64,000 nucleotides of DNA from [Actinomadura] parvosata subsp. kistnae (GCF_900323885.1 NZ_OOHJ01000006.1:1-64000), one strand, 5' to 3'. Shown: positions 28,124-37,644, numbered from the stretch's first letter. Notes: a model not told the origin generated them from the letters alone. Numbers and translations are program-made.

Positions 28124-28669
28124 TCAGCCTTCGTCGGGTTCGTCCCAGAAGGGCGGGACGAACCCGCCGTCGCGGCGTGCCACGACCTCGCCGTCCTGGA
28201 TGCTGAGCTGCTCCAGCCTGTCGTCCTCGTACCAGCGCTGGTAGCCGGAGAAGGAGTGGTGGTCCTCGTGAAGCCGGGCGGTCAGCCAGCCCATCAGCTC
28301 GGCCACCTCGCCGTGCCCGTCGGGATGGATCTCCCAGCGGCAGGTCAGCGCCCAGCGTCCGGTGTCGCGGTCATCCGAGCGCACCAGAACCGAGAAGCCC
28401 GCGCCGGGAAGCTTCGAGGCCGCGTACGGCGAGCCGTCGCTCCATGCCGGTTCCGGTAACTGTTTGATCACCCAGTCGCCGTGCTCGTCCCGGACCGGCT
28501 CCTGGTCCTCATCCAGCAGGTCGAGGACCTCGTTGACGATGATCGTTTCTTCGGTGAGGTGCGCGGGCCGCGGGCCGAGGCCCAGGTGCCAGCGCAACTC
28601 GGCCAGCTCGGTATCCGGCAGGTCATCGCGCACGTCCATCGCGAACATGAGCTCGTGAATGTCAGCCAT
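28124..28669 (-). CDS. Hypothetical protein
   Basis: 181 residues, acidic. It contains ELAELRWHLGLG, LTEETIIVNEVLDLLDEDQEPV, WALTCRWEIHPDGHGEVAELM and ARRDGGFVPPFWDEPDEG. It looks like an intact soluble protein. A similar small acidic type is seen in actinomycetes, but I do not recognise a function. Separated by 43 bases from the NmrA gene upstream and in the same direction, so it might be co-transcribed. Confidence 0.6.
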   Translation of the reverse strand: MADIHELMFAMDVRDDLPDTELAELRWHLGLGPRPAHLTEETIIVNEVLDLLDEDQEPVRDEHGDWVIKQLPEPAWSDGSPYAASKLPGAGFSVLVRSDDRDTGRWALTCRWEIHPDGHGEVAELMGWLTARLHEDHHSFSGYQRWYEDDRLEQLSIQDGEVVARRDGGFVPPFWDEPDEG

Positions 28670-28712
28670 GGCGGCAGCGTAGGGCAGGGGTCCGACATCC
28701 GGCGCGGGAGCG

Positions 28713-29606
28713 TCAGGGCAGGAGGGCGGCGATGCGGGCCGCTCCGCCGGTGGTCAGCCACTGGTCGAAGGTCAGCAGGCCGGGATGGAGCTCTCGGGCG
28801 CGGGCCAGGTCGGCGCCGTAGCCGCCGTTGCGGTTGAGGAAGCCGACCGCCTCGGCGAACGCCGCGTTCTGCGCCCGTACCGCTTCGATCGGGACGGGCA
28901 CGTACGGGATGTCGCGGCCGAGGGCGGCACTCAAGGCACGCGCGATCTGCGGCGGGGTGAGCTGGTCGCCGGCGAGGTCGACGGCCCGGCCGAGATAGCC
29001 CTCCGGGTCGCCGAAGGCCAGGGCGGCGAAGGCGCCGATGTCGGTGAGCGCGATGAGCTGTTCGGGGACGCCGGCGGCAAACGGTGTGGCCAGCGTTCCT
29101 GAGGCGAGGCCGGAGGAGGGATCGGCGTAGTTGTCCATGAACGACGCGGGCCGCAGGATCGTCGCCGGCGCGCCGATGCGCCGCAGGTGGTGCTCGATCC
29201 GGAGCTTCGGCTCGAACACGCGTACTCCCCCGGCCCGGGGCGCGCCCGCCACCGACGAGTACACCAGGTGTGCCGCGCCTGCCGCCAGCGCGACGTCGGC
29301 GATGAGGCGCCCCCTGGCGACCTCCGCGTCGTACGGGACGGGCGTCGCGCCCAGCACCCCGGCCTGGACGCTGAACACCCCGTGGACGCCGGCCATCGCC
29401 GCCTCCAGCGTCGCGCGGTCACCGGGCCGGTCCTGAGCGATCTGCGCGCCCGCCGCGGCGAGTTCCCTGGCCGGGGGTGAGTGCGGGGACCGGGTGAGCG
29501 CCCGCACCGTCCAGCCGTCGGCGAGCAGCCGGTACGCGACCGCTCCTCCCTGCCTGCCCGTCGCCCCGGTGACCAGGATGACCTTGTTGTGGTGGTGTTC
29601 CGCCAT
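28713..29606 (-). CDS. NmrA-family NAD(P)-binding protein
   Basis: 297 residues. The ATG at 29606 starts MAEHHHNKVILVTGATGRQG, a Rossmann fold with the GATGRQGG dinucleotide motif. Then VRALTRSP, DRATLEAAMAGVHGVFSVQA, LVYSSVAGA and ILRPASFMDNY follow. This is the atypical SDR pattern of NmrA/quinone oxidoreductase-like proteins, which sense redox through NAD(P) or reduce small substrates. It is divergent from the GlxA-type regulator at 29721, a pairing that suggests regulation by it. Confidence 0.85.
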   Translation of the reverse strand: MAEHHHNKVILVTGATGRQGGAVAYRLLADGWTVRALTRSPHSPPARELAAAGAQIAQDRPGDRATLEAAMAGVHGVFSVQAGVLGATPVPYDAEVARGRLIADVALAAGAAHLVYSSVAGAPRAGGVRVFEPKLRIEHHLRRIGAPATILRPASFMDNYADPSSGLASGTLATPFAAGVPEQLIALTDIGAFAALAFGDPEGYLGRAVDLAGDQLTPPQIARALSAALGRDIPYVPVPIEAVRAQNAAFAEAVGFLNRNGGYGADLARARELHPGLLTFDQWLTTGGAARIAALLP

Positions 29607-29720
29607 GATGCCCGCCCTTTCGACGTGATCGAGGTCCGGCGCCAGCCTGGCGGGACGGGGCATTGCGGAAAAGTGGCCGTATTGCCGTTGATCGCGGGTT
29701 TTCTGCCAGGATGACGGGCC

Positions 29721-30670
29721 ATGGGTTTTGAGCGGATCGTCGCCTACGCGCCGAGCGGGGTCACCGCCCTGGCGCTGGGCATCGTCAGCGGGGTGTTCGG
29801 CGCCGGGCCGGGCCGTCCGGCGTTCGAGACGGTGATCTGCGCCGAGCGGCCCGGCGAGCTGCGGACCGACCTCGGCCTCCCGCTCCAGGCCGGGCACGGC
29901 CTGGCCGCGCTCCGCGGCGCCGACCTGGTGCTGGTGCTGCCGGGCGATTCGTTCCGCGCCGAGCCCGCCGCGGCCGTGCTGGACGCGCTGCGCCGCGCGC
30001 ACGCGGCGGGGCGGTCGTGGCCGCGCACTGCACCGGGGTGTTCGCGCTCGCCGCCGCCGGCCTGCTGGACGGCCTGGAGGCCACGACACACTGGCGGTAC
30101 GCCGGCGAGCTCGCCGCCCGCCACCCGGCCGTACGGGTCAGGCCGGACGCCCTCTACCTCGACCACGGGAGCGTGGCCATCGGGGCGGGCGCCGCCGCCG
30201 GGCTCGACCTGTGCCTGCACCTGCTCCGCCGCGAGCACGGTGCCGCGCTCGCCAACCGCGTCGCCCGCGACCTGGTCACCCCGCCGCACCGGGCCGGCGG
30301 CCAGGCCCAGTACATCAGTACGCCGATGCCCGGCGACGGCGACGACGGTCGGCTCACCGAGGTCATCGCCTGGGCCCGCGCGAACCTGGACCGCCGCGTC
30401 CCCGTCACCGAGCTGGCCGCGCGGGCACTGATGAGCCGCCGCACGTTCGCCCGCGCCTTCAAGTCCGCCACCGGCGCCAGCCCGCACGCCTGGCTGCTGG
30501 CCCAGCGCCTCGACCGGGCCGAGCACCTGCTGGAGACCACCGACCTGCCGGTCGAGGAGGTGGCGCGCCGCGTCGGCTACGGCAGCGCGACCGTCCTGCG
30601 CGAGCGGTTCGTCGCACGCCGCGGCGTCGCGCCCCGCGACTACCGCCGGGCCTTTCGGCAGCTTCACTGA
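29721..30670 (+). pseudogene. GlxA-type AraC-family regulator, one frameshift
   Basis: The N-terminal DJ-1/PfpI-like domain (IVAYAPSGVTALALGIVSGVF, TVICAERPGELRTDLGL, GADLVLVLPGDSF) runs to about 30015. There one G seems to be missing from a G run, and the protein continues as VVAAHCTGVFALAAAGLLDGLEA. The end is a full AraC HTH (VTELAARALMSRRTFARAFKSATG, LLETTDLPVEEVARRVGYGSATVLRERF). The repaired length is about 316 residues, normal for the family. The single homopolymer indel could be an assembly error. It probably controls the divergent NmrA gene. Confidence 0.8.
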
Positions 30671-30800
30671 CGCGGAGGGTCTGGCCTGTTCGACGTGTTC
30701 GCCCGCTCCTGCTCTCTCCATGGTGACAAGAGAGCGCCGGGCGAAGCATGTCGATGGAGATCCGCGGTTGGCGGCGTTCGTGGGGGAACGGGATGCCGTG

Positions 30801-31025
30801 TCACTGCGTCACGGCTACGTTCTGGCCGCGAACCGGCATGGCCATGAGCCGCGCCAACGCCTGATCGGGGGCCTCAGCGGGGCCTTTGGCCGTGGCGGCC
30901 GTCGTCGCCGCGGTCTGCTGCGGCTCGGGAGTGGGTGCCGCGGCGGCCACGCGGGTGTCGCTGAGCGGCAGGAGCAGGACGGCGCCGGTCCTCGCCGCAC
31001 ACCGGCACACGGTGCCAGCGCCTCG
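30801..31025 (-). pseudogene. N-terminal remnant of an RHS/DNRLRE secreted protein
   Basis: The codons read TGAVLLLPLSDTRVAAAAPTP, then EAPDQALARLMAMPVRGQNVAVT. They parallel the RHS protein's N-terminus (ALAVLLLSADLGVASATSA, then QAPDQASARLMARVQRRRIEIT). The frame ends there and no DNRLRE or YD sequence follows. It is a third copy of this N-terminal module in the window, reduced to a fragment. Confidence 0.5.
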
Positions 31026-31059
31026 TGGGTCATCCCGACGCTCCCGCGGATTGTTCGAT

Positions 31060-31674
31060 CTACAACGAGCGCAGCCCCTGCAGGGCGACGTCGAGGGCAC
31101 GCCGGATCGAGGCCAGGTACTCCTCCATGGAGGGTCCTTGGCGGAGGCTGGCCGTGCCGGCGGCCTGAGCGGCTCCCATCAAAGATCCGACGGCGGCAGC
31201 CGCGGTGACCGGGTCGAGCACGCCGGGGTAGGCGTTCAGGAGCGCGCCGGCGATCGCCTGCTGGAGGTCGGACATGACGTGCAGGGCCTTGGCCTGCACG
31301 GCGGGCAGTTTCATGACGGTGTCGTCGAGGCGCTTCAGATCCTTGCCGGCCACGGCGAGCGGCCCCTCGGCCAGGCGCCGGGCGAAGACTCGTTCGTAGA
31401 TCTCGAGCAGGACGTCGGAGACGTGTTCCCGCGGCGCCCGTTCGCGGATCACTTCGACGGCCGCCTCGACGTACTGGCCGGTGTCGGCGAACAGCACGTC
31501 CTCCTTCGTGGGGAAGTGGTTGAAGAACGTCTTCTTGGCCACGTCGGCCGCCTGGGTGATCTGCGCGATGGTGGTCTGCTCGTATCCCTGTTCGGCGAAC
31601 AGCCTGAGCGCTGTGTCGACCAGCAGTTGCCTCGTCTGGAGTTTCTTGCGCTCGCGCCGCGTCTCATCCGCCAT
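31060..31674 (-). CDS. TetR-family regulator
   Basis: 204 residues. HTH at residues 12-58 (RQLLVDTALRLFAEQGYEQTTI, ITQAADVAKKTFFNHFPTKEDVL). The C-terminal ligand domain is all helical. Divergent from the methyltransferase gene at 31794, with a palindromic operator candidate between them, so it probably represses that gene and itself. Confidence 0.9.
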   Translation of the reverse strand: MADETRRERKKLQTRQLLVDTALRLFAEQGYEQTTIAQITQAADVAKKTFFNHFPTKEDVLFADTGQYVEAAVEVIRERAPREHVSDVLLEIYERVFARRLAEGPLAVAGKDLKRLDDTVMKLPAVQAKALHVMSDLQQAIAGALLNAYPGVLDPVTAAAAVGSLMGAAQAAGTASLRQGPSMEEYLASIRRALDVALQGLRSL

Positions 31675-31711
31675 AGCACGAGAGCTTACACCAGGCGTAT
31701 GGTTATACTCA

Positions 31712-31725
31712 GACTACTTTTAGTC
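31712..31725. promoter_or_regulatory. Operator candidate GACTA-CTTT-TAGTC
   Basis: A perfect 5-bp inverted repeat lies in the divergent region between the TetR gene (start 31674) and the methyltransferase gene (start 31794). A TATACT sequence lies just to its left. It is the most likely TetR binding site here. Confidence 0.45.
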
Positions 31726-31793
31726 CGGGTGTCATTTCATCGACGGTGTCGACGAGCCGGCACGCACGTCGGCGCAGAAAGGACGGAAACCCC

Positions 31794-32612
31794 ATGACGC
31801 TTTCCCTTCCCGCTCTGACCCCGGTGGAGGAAACTTTGTGGATCACCCTGACCGGCCGGGCGTTCGACAGCCGCCAGCCGGACCCGATCCTCGGGGACAC
31901 GATGGCCGACGCACTCGTCCGCAAGACCGGCTACACCAACGACAAGCTCCGCTGGACCAGGGCTTCCTGCGTCGAAGTCGCCCAGCGCGCCAAGAAACTG
32001 GATGAGGTGGCGCGGCGGTTCATCGCCCGCCACCCCGACGCGATCGGTATCGACCTGGGCGCCGGGCTGGACACGCGGGCGCTCCGCATCGACACACCGC
32101 CCACCGTCGACTGGTACGACGTCGACTTCCCTGACGTCGTCGCCGCCCGGCGGCAACTCATCCCCGGCCGCCCGCACGTCCACACCATTGGCGCGGACCT
32201 GACCGACCCGGCCTGGCTGCAGAGCCTCCCCGCCGACCGCCCCGCCGTGATCGTCGCCGACGGCCTGATGGCGTTTCTCGCCGAAGCCGACATGATCTCC
32301 CTGCTGCGGCGGCTCACCGACCATCTCCGCAGCGGGGAGATCGCGTTCAACGTCTACAACAAGTTCACCGTCCGGGCCGCGAAACTCGCCCCCAGCGCTC
32401 GGTTCCTGGTCCCCCTCTTCAAGTCCGCGGGCTTCGGCAGCCGCGACATCGTGCACTGGAACCCCGAGCTCACGCTCATGGAGGAGATCCTGCTGGTCCG
32501 CGAGCCGGAGGTCGCCCAGTATCCGCCGGCCCTGCGCCTGTGGACCCGCATGGCGGCGCTCAGCACGTCCGTTTCCAGGCTGGGCACCGTGGTCGCGCAC
32601 TACCGATTCTGA
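31794..32612 (+). CDS. Class I SAM-dependent methyltransferase, LCMT/PPM type
   Basis: 272 residues from the ATG at 31794, preceded by AAAGGACGG. The SAM-binding motif is IGIDLGAGLDTRALRID (about residues 82-98), followed by VDWYDVDFPDVVAARR and VIVADGLMAFLAE. This is the pattern of the leucine carboxyl methyltransferase family, whose bacterial members O-methylate small acids or polyketides. The substrate is unknown. Probably controlled by the divergent TetR protein. Confidence 0.85.
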   Translation: MTLSLPALTPVEETLWITLTGRAFDSRQPDPILGDTMADALVRKTGYTNDKLRWTRASCVEVAQRAKKLDEVARRFIARHPDAIGIDLGAGLDTRALRIDTPPTVDWYDVDFPDVVAARRQLIPGRPHVHTIGADLTDPAWLQSLPADRPAVIVADGLMAFLAEADMISLLRRLTDHLRSGEIAFNVYNKFTVRAAKLAPSARFLVPLFKSAGFGSRDIVHWNPELTLMEEILLVREPEVAQYPPALRLWTRMAALSTSVSRLGTVVAHYRF

Positions 32613-32707
32613 TGCGAACGGCCCCGCGAGCCCCGCCCGGCTGACCGATGCGCGGAGACGCGCGGCGCTGCGGGCGTCGGGAGCCAAAGCGTGCTGCTCA
32701 CCGGCTT

Positions 32708-33489
32708 CTAGGCCGCCACCCGGCCGCTTTCCCGTGGAGCCGCCTTGACGCCGTCCCGTCCCCAGAGCAGGACGGCTCCCGTCAGCGCCAGCCCAACAGC
32801 CATCAGCACGAGCAGGAGCTCATAACTCCCCGCCTTCACCGGCACGTTGCGCCAGGCCAGATGAAAGCCCCAGTGCACGCCGGCCGCCATCCACAGCCCG
32901 CCGCCACGCACCCGGGCCACCCCGGCCGCGAAGCCGAGCGTCGTGGCCATGAGCGCGTAGAGCAGTTTGGTCCCGAGGGTGGTCCCCGAGCCTATCGAGA
33001 TGAGGTGCATCGACCCGAACGCGACCGACGTGATGATCAGCGTCGCTCGCGGCGAGAGCCACTGCCGCAGGCTGTCGAAGACGTGACCGCGCCAGAGCAG
33101 CTCTTCCGGGAAGGCCTGGCCGAGCAGCAGCGCGACGGCCAACGCCGGCAGCAACGCCAGCACGGCAGAGACGTCCAGCGACACCCAGGTCCCGGCCCGA
33201 CGACCACGACCATCCCGTGGGCGGCGAGTATCGGCAACCCACCGGCGAGGACACCGGACAGGAGACGCCACGGCCGCCGCCAGCCCAGCGCCCGCCAAGG
33301 CCGCCGGTCCAGGAATCGCCGCACCATATACACCACGAGCAGCGCGGTCAGCGTGATCCCCGCCGCGCCGGCAAGGTGCTGCAGCACCGGGCCGGCCCGG
33401 TGCGGGACCAGTGACGACAGAAGAGAGCCGATGAACGCCTGGACGAACATGACGACCACGGCCAGCAGGACGGTCCACAGAGGTTTCAT
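32708..33489 (-). pseudogene. CPBP-family membrane metalloprotease, one frameshift
   Basis: The gene starts at 33489 with membrane segments (KPLWTVLLAVVVMFVQAFIG, GITLTALLVVYMVRRFL). The frame changes near 33200, within HGMVVVV. It continues with the CPBP (Abi) signature: EELLWRGHVF (the EExxxR motif), then FGSMHLISIG and HWGFHLAWRNV with the metal-binding histidines. Repaired length is about 260 residues, typical of the family. Relatives process prenylated peptides or serve in bacteriocin immunity. The indel could be an assembly error. Confidence 0.75.
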
Positions 33490-33623
33490 GCCGGGAACGC
33501 TAGGCTTGCGCGGACACGCGGCGCATCGGACGTGCGATAGAGCCGGTCATGCCTCGGCCATGACCAACGTCATGATGACCTTTGGTGGATCACAGGCGCG
33601 CAGCGGGATCATAGGGTCGTCAC

Positions 33624-34715
33624 ATGGTGTGGCGACGTGACCCCGACCGGCCCGCTTTCCTCAGCGTGGTGTTCTGGCTGACGCTCGGGGCCACGGTCGC
33701 GATCAACCTGGCGGTGGCGCCCGGCACCGTCCTGGAGCGGGTCTTGTTCCTGTCCGACGTCGGGTTGCTGTGCGGGCTGTGGCCGGTGATGCCGTGGCGG
33801 CCCGTACACGGCGTTCGTCTCCTGGCGACTCCTGTTTTCCTGGCCGGCACCCTGCTCCTGGGGCTGGTCGGGGCGGCCGGCACGCACGCGCCCCTGGTGC
33901 TCATGGGGGTGGCCAACCTCGCCCTGGTGTACGGCCTGCGCATCGCCACCCCCATCCTCGCTGCCTTCGTCGCGATCATGACCGTCACCTCTTTGATGTT
34001 CTACGGCCGAACGCTCGTCCAGACGCTGGCCGATCTGGCGGTCATCGCGGTGCTCGCAGCCTTCTCTCTGGGCATGGCCGTGGCGGTGTCACGGGCCCGG
34101 CAACTGGCCGAGCGCGTACGGGAGCTGACCGTCGCCGAGGAACGCGCCAGGATCGCGGCGGAGATGCACGACTCGATCGGCCACCACCTGACCGTCATCA
34201 ACCTGGGCCTGGAGAACGCCGAGCGGTTCCGCCACCGCCGGCCGGAGGCCGCCTGGAAAGAGGTGCGCCAGGCCAAGGAGCTCACCCAGGCGGCGCTGGC
34301 CGACACCCGCCGCTGGGTGCGCGCGCTGCGCCCGCTGGCACTCAGCGGCGACCTGGGCAGTGCCGCTCTGCGGAAACTGGCCGACTCCTTCTCCGGTACG
34401 GGCCTCACCGTGACCTTCCAGGTGCAGGGAACGGAACGCCCGCTGGACCCCGACACCGAACTCGTGCTCTACCGGGTGTTGCAGGAGGGGCTCACCAACG
34501 CCGTACGGCACGCGCAGGCAAGGTCCGTGCACGGCACGCTGACGTTCGAGAAGAGCAGGATCGTGCTCGCGGTCACCGACGACGGCAAGGGGGCCGGCCA
34601 GGGCGCCGGGTTCGGCCTGACCTCGCTGGGCGACCGTGTCAGGGCACTGGGGGGCAGGCTCGTCAGCGGCAACAAGGCCGTGGGTTTCGAGTTGCGCGCG
34701 GAGCTGCCGTCGTGA
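33624..34715 (+). CDS. NarL-type sensor histidine kinase, orphan
   Basis: 363 residues. Five or six membrane segments occupy residues 12-150 (FLSVVFWLTLGATVAINLAV, LADLAVIAVLAAFSLGMAVA). A HisKA_3 domain follows with the phospho-acceptor His182 in ARIAAEMHDSIGHHLT. The ATPase domain has QEGLTNAVRHAQA, DDGKGAGQGAGFGL and GDRVRALGG. Such kinases are nearly always followed by a LuxR-type response regulator, but here the next sequence is an AfsR remnant. The partner must be elsewhere or lost. Confidence 0.9.
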   Translation: MVWRRDPDRPAFLSVVFWLTLGATVAINLAVAPGTVLERVLFLSDVGLLCGLWPVMPWRPVHGVRLLATPVFLAGTLLLGLVGAAGTHAPLVLMGVANLALVYGLRIATPILAAFVAIMTVTSLMFYGRTLVQTLADLAVIAVLAAFSLGMAVAVSRARQLAERVRELTVAEERARIAAEMHDSIGHHLTVINLGLENAERFRHRRPEAAWKEVRQAKELTQAALADTRRWVRALRPLALSGDLGSAALRKLADSFSGTGLTVTFQVQGTERPLDPDTELVLYRVLQEGLTNAVRHAQARSVHGTLTFEKSRIVLAVTDDGKGAGQGAGFGLTSLGDRVRALGGRLVSGNKAVGFELRAELPS

Positions 34716-34755
34716 GGGCGGGGCGGGTACGTGCCTCACGTCTGACACCGCGGTC

Positions 34756-35270
34756 TCATACGAATGGCTTCGCCAGCCGGTCACCGGCCTCGTGCGGCGT
34801 CATGGCGGCGCCCCGCCGGTATGCGGTGTCGGAGCCGGCGCTGCCGAGCCGTTCCACGAGCGCCTGAACGAGGGAGCGCAACTCGGTGTCGCCGTGGTCG
34901 AAGACGCCGCGGAGAACCTGACTCAGGCCAAGTGCAGTGGCGGCGGCGGCCGGGTCGTCCTCCAGGAGCAGCAGCCGGGCCAGGAACCGGGCGGCGGAGG
35001 GGGCGTCCACGTTCGCCCGGGCCGCGCGGACGGCAGGGCAGCGGTTCGCGGGCGTGCGCGGTGTTCCCGGCGGTGAGAAGGCTGGCCATCCGGGCGGGAA
35101 GCAGCAGGTTCTGCGTCGTCTCGGCAGGAGGGGGTACCTGGCGGGCGAGCACCTCCATACGGTCGAGTTCCCGCTCGGAGTGTTCGACATCGCCGGAGCC
35201 GCGATACAGCTCGGCCAGAGAGCCAAGGAGCTCGATCTGCACCAGCACCGCTCACGTACGCAGGTCATGA
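34756..35270 (-). pseudogene. AfsR/SARP-type regulator, C-terminal remnant
   Basis: Two overlapping frames give IELLGSLAELYRGSGDVEHS, RMASLLTAGNTAHAREP, then FLARLLLLEDDPAAAATALGL, VLRGVFDHGDTELRSLVQALVERLG and DTAYRRGAAMTPHEAGDRLA. These match the C-terminal TPR-like end of large AfsR/SARP activators. The DNA-binding, BTAD and ATPase domains are missing and one frameshift splits the rest. Confidence 0.6.
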
Positions 35271-35546
35271 CGAAGGTCGACCAGGAGGGCCTCACCGTGC
35301 TCGTCGTGGGAGGCACGGGTGTGACCTGCTTCCTCGGCACGCGGAGGCTATCTTCGCCGGGACGCCGTTCGCTGGACGATGGCTGTACCCGGACCTGGGT
35401 CCACATGGATGAGCACGGCTGGCGCTTTCTGGCCACTCACGCCAGCCTGGGGGAGAGCGCGATGCGCTCGACGACCAGAGGGAGAACGGATCGCTGTCCA
35501 TGGTCTGTTGCCGTGGTCATCACGTGCCCCCTGTGCCGGGCCTGCC

Positions 35547-35810
35547 TCAATCCAGCCAGGTGATGCGGACGATCAGCACCAGGCGCGGGTGCTCGGCGAC
35601 GATGAAGTGCAGGAAGCCTCTGCCGCCGAACAGGTCCAGCGTTCGCAGTCCTCCTCCGTGCAGCGGGCCCCTGCCCCCGTCGGGCCGCGTCCCTGCCCAG
35701 GATCACGAACTGGCCGGCAAGCCGTTCCTCTCGGCGAGGACAGGAGCGGGCAGTCCTGGAGCAACGTGTTCTTCGTCCGGGTCATACTCCCAGGCCCAGG
35801 CGTCACTCAC
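35547..35810 (-). pseudogene. RelE-like toxin partner of the DUF6247 gene, two frameshifts
   Basis: The GTG at 35810 lies inside the end of the upstream antitoxin gene (8-base overlap) and reads SDAWAWEYDPDEEHVAPGLP. One missing base in GAGAGGAACGG and another near 35660 break the frame. With both repaired, the sequence reads AGQFVILGRDAARRG, then GPLHGGGLRTLDLFGGRGFL and HFIVAEHPRLVLIVRITWLD, a RelE/ParE-like fold seen next to DUF6247 genes. The toxin is dead as sequenced while the antitoxin is intact. Confidence 0.6.
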
Positions 35811-36156
35811 CGGTGGCGTCACGGCGTGCGGCGGCGGTGATCTCTCTGATCTGGGCCAGGGCCGCCGATACGGTACGCCGGTCGGTGGCATCGGCTACCT
35901 GCTGTTCGAGTTCTCGCAGGCGCGCCGCTCTCGCCGGGTGGCGGTGGATCGCGACGAACTCACCCCACTGAGCCAGGAATCCATGCAGAGGCGCGACGGT
36001 GCTCTGTCGCGCGGCCTGCTCCGTCGCCTGGTCGAGATGGTCGACGAATTGGCCGAGGTAGGCGGGCGCGATCTGAGCCACAGCGGCCCGCAACGCCGCC
36101 GTTGTGAGCGGCGGACGAGGGATCAAAGCCTCGTCGTCGCGATGCGGGGTGGACAC
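35803..36156 (-). CDS. DUF6247-family antitoxin-like protein
   Basis: 117 residues. The GTG at 36156 has a GGAGG site six bases upstream. The sequence is helical: PLTTAALRAAVAQIAPAYLG, FVDHLDQATEQAARQSTVAPL, FLAQWGEFVAIHRHPARAARL, EQQVADATDRRTVSAALAQI. DUF6247 proteins sit before RelE-like genes in actinomycetes, as here. Probably an antitoxin or DNA-binding partner, inferred from context. Confidence 0.65.
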   Translation of the reverse strand: MSTPHRDDEALIPRPPLTTAALRAAVAQIAPAYLGQFVDHLDQATEQAARQSTVAPLHGFLAQWGEFVAIHRHPARAARLRELEQQVADATDRRTVSAALAQIREITAAARRDATGE

Positions 36157-36272
36157 CGGCGACCTCCAGGTTGTTGCCCACCTCACCGTACCGCCGGCCA
36201 TCCAAGCCTTCCCACCGGCCGGCCGAGGCATGACGCATTCTCCGCGCCCGCTGGCGCTCGTACGGTAGTTTC

Positions 36273-36405
36273 ATGTCGAAACCACTGCCTGCGCAATTTT
36301 CGGCGCCCTGAGTACGGCGAGGCCGATCCAGCGAACCCGGATCGTCCTGGCAAGGTAGTGGTCATGGGCGGAAGCGTCGCCGGGCTACTGGCCGCCCGCG
36401 TGAGT
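36273..36405 (+). pseudogene. 5' remnant of the flavoprotein monooxygenase
   Basis: From the ATG at 36273 the sequence follows the flavoprotein gene at 61026 at the DNA level: the start context TACGGTNGTNNCATG, ALSTARPIQRTRIV, then VVMGGSVAGLLAARV (FAD-binding GxGxxG region). Homology stops at about 36405, where the 3' end of a transposase relic on the other strand begins. The upstream palindrome is degraded. Small indels shift the frame before VVMGG. Confidence 0.65.
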
Positions 36406-36409
36406 GACT

Positions 36410-37211
36410 GGCCCACCTTGTCCCGGCCACCACGACCCGCGTCCCGCCCATCCGCGGAAGGCGACCGGGTCGGTGAAGCGGAATTCGCCGCCGTGCTTGG
36501 GCGGGCGGTCGCCGGCGGGGTTGGCAAGGCAGTGCTCACGGCGCGGGTGCGCCGGGCGGCGCAGCACCCGATCGGAGCGGAGCCGGCCGAGCACCTCTAC
36601 CGGCAGATCGGCCAGGAGGAAGGCCAGGCGGGGTAGGTCGTAGCCGGCGTCGAACACCAGCAGGATGTCCGGATCGCCCGGCCGCCACTGGCGGGCCTCG
36701 ACCAGCCGCATGACCAGGTCCCGGACCTGGACGGCGGGCACGGCCGCGACATCGGCCTCGGCATCGAGCCGCAGGGCGTCCAGCATGTGTGTCCAGGAGG
36801 TGCGGCCGGTCTCGAGCGCGGCGATGATCGAGTACAGCCAGCCGGGGATCATCAGGTGCTGGTCCTTGCTGCGGCCGTAGGTGTGGCAGAACGCGCGTGC
36901 TGGGCTGGTGGCCGCGTCCGGCCGCAGCCATGGGGAGACGTCCGCTGCCAGGACAGGCGGCCGCCCGCGGCTCTGGGCAGGGGCAGGCTGGCCAGAGCGC
37001 GCCGAAATCGCCCGATCTGGATCCAGCCGTGATGGAGCTCGTCGTACAGGGTGCCATGCCCGCGCCGGTGCTCGGCCACCAGCGTCAGATCCACCAGCGA
37101 CGTCACCGCCCCGTCGGCGCATAATACCGTGTCGACCAGCGCGAACAGCTCATCGCGCCGTGTGCTCAGGCACGCGTGCAGCAGGTGCCGGAAGTGGGAC
37201 AACTCTCCCAT
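36410..37211 (-). pseudogene. NF041680-type putative transposase, decayed
   Basis: The 5' part from 37211 reads STRRDELFALVDTVLCADG, TSLVDLTLVAEHRRGHGTLYD and RFRRALASLPLPRA. After frameshifts it continues VSPWLRPDAATSPARAFCHTYG, MIPGWLYSIIAALETGRTSW, QWRPGDPDILLVFDAGYD and LPVEVLGRLRSDRVLRRPA. This is the actinobacterial NF041680 transposase family with its catalytic DAGYD. Several frameshifts and a missing C-terminus make it inactive. It abuts the flavoprotein fragment and probably caused that truncation. Confidence 0.65.
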
Positions 37212-37344
37212 CCGGGTCGTTGTGCAACATGTACATATTGCACACCCTGTGCTGGATGTTCAGATCCTCGTATGATGGAGAGACACCTGACACACTCACC
37301 TCGCGACCGGGGAGAGCGACCCCCGGCTGGTACAGGAGAACCGC

Positions 37345-37638
37345 ATGACCGCCACGCATGACTCACTGGGGATTTCGGAAGCCCGCAGCCAGCTCGGCAC
37401 GCTGGTAGCGCGAGCCGTTCACGGCCACCAGCCCACCACCATCAGCCGCTCCACCACGGAGCGCGCCGTCCTGATCTCCGAAGCCGACTACGAGGAACTG
37501 CTGCGAGCCCGCCGGGAACTGGAGGCCGGCCAAGTGACGGAAGCGATCGCCGCCCACGACCGCGGCGAGCGCGAAATGATGACCTACGACAGCAAGGAAG
37601 CCCTCTATGCCGATCTTGGCCTACCGATCCCCCAGTGA
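37345..37638 (+). CDS. Phd/YefM-family antitoxin
   Basis: 97 residues. The N-terminal fold SLGISEARSQLGTLVARAVHG with ISRSTTERAVLISEADYEELL is the Phd/YefM signature. The acidic C-terminus (EAIAAHDRGEREMMTYDSKEA) would wrap the toxin. It precedes a RelE-type toxin by six bases. Expected to repress the pair's promoter. Confidence 0.85.
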   Translation: MTATHDSLGISEARSQLGTLVARAVHGHQPTTISRSTTERAVLISEADYEELLRARRELEAGQVTEAIAAHDRGEREMMTYDSKEALYADLGLPIPQ

Positions 37639-37644
37639 GCGCTC

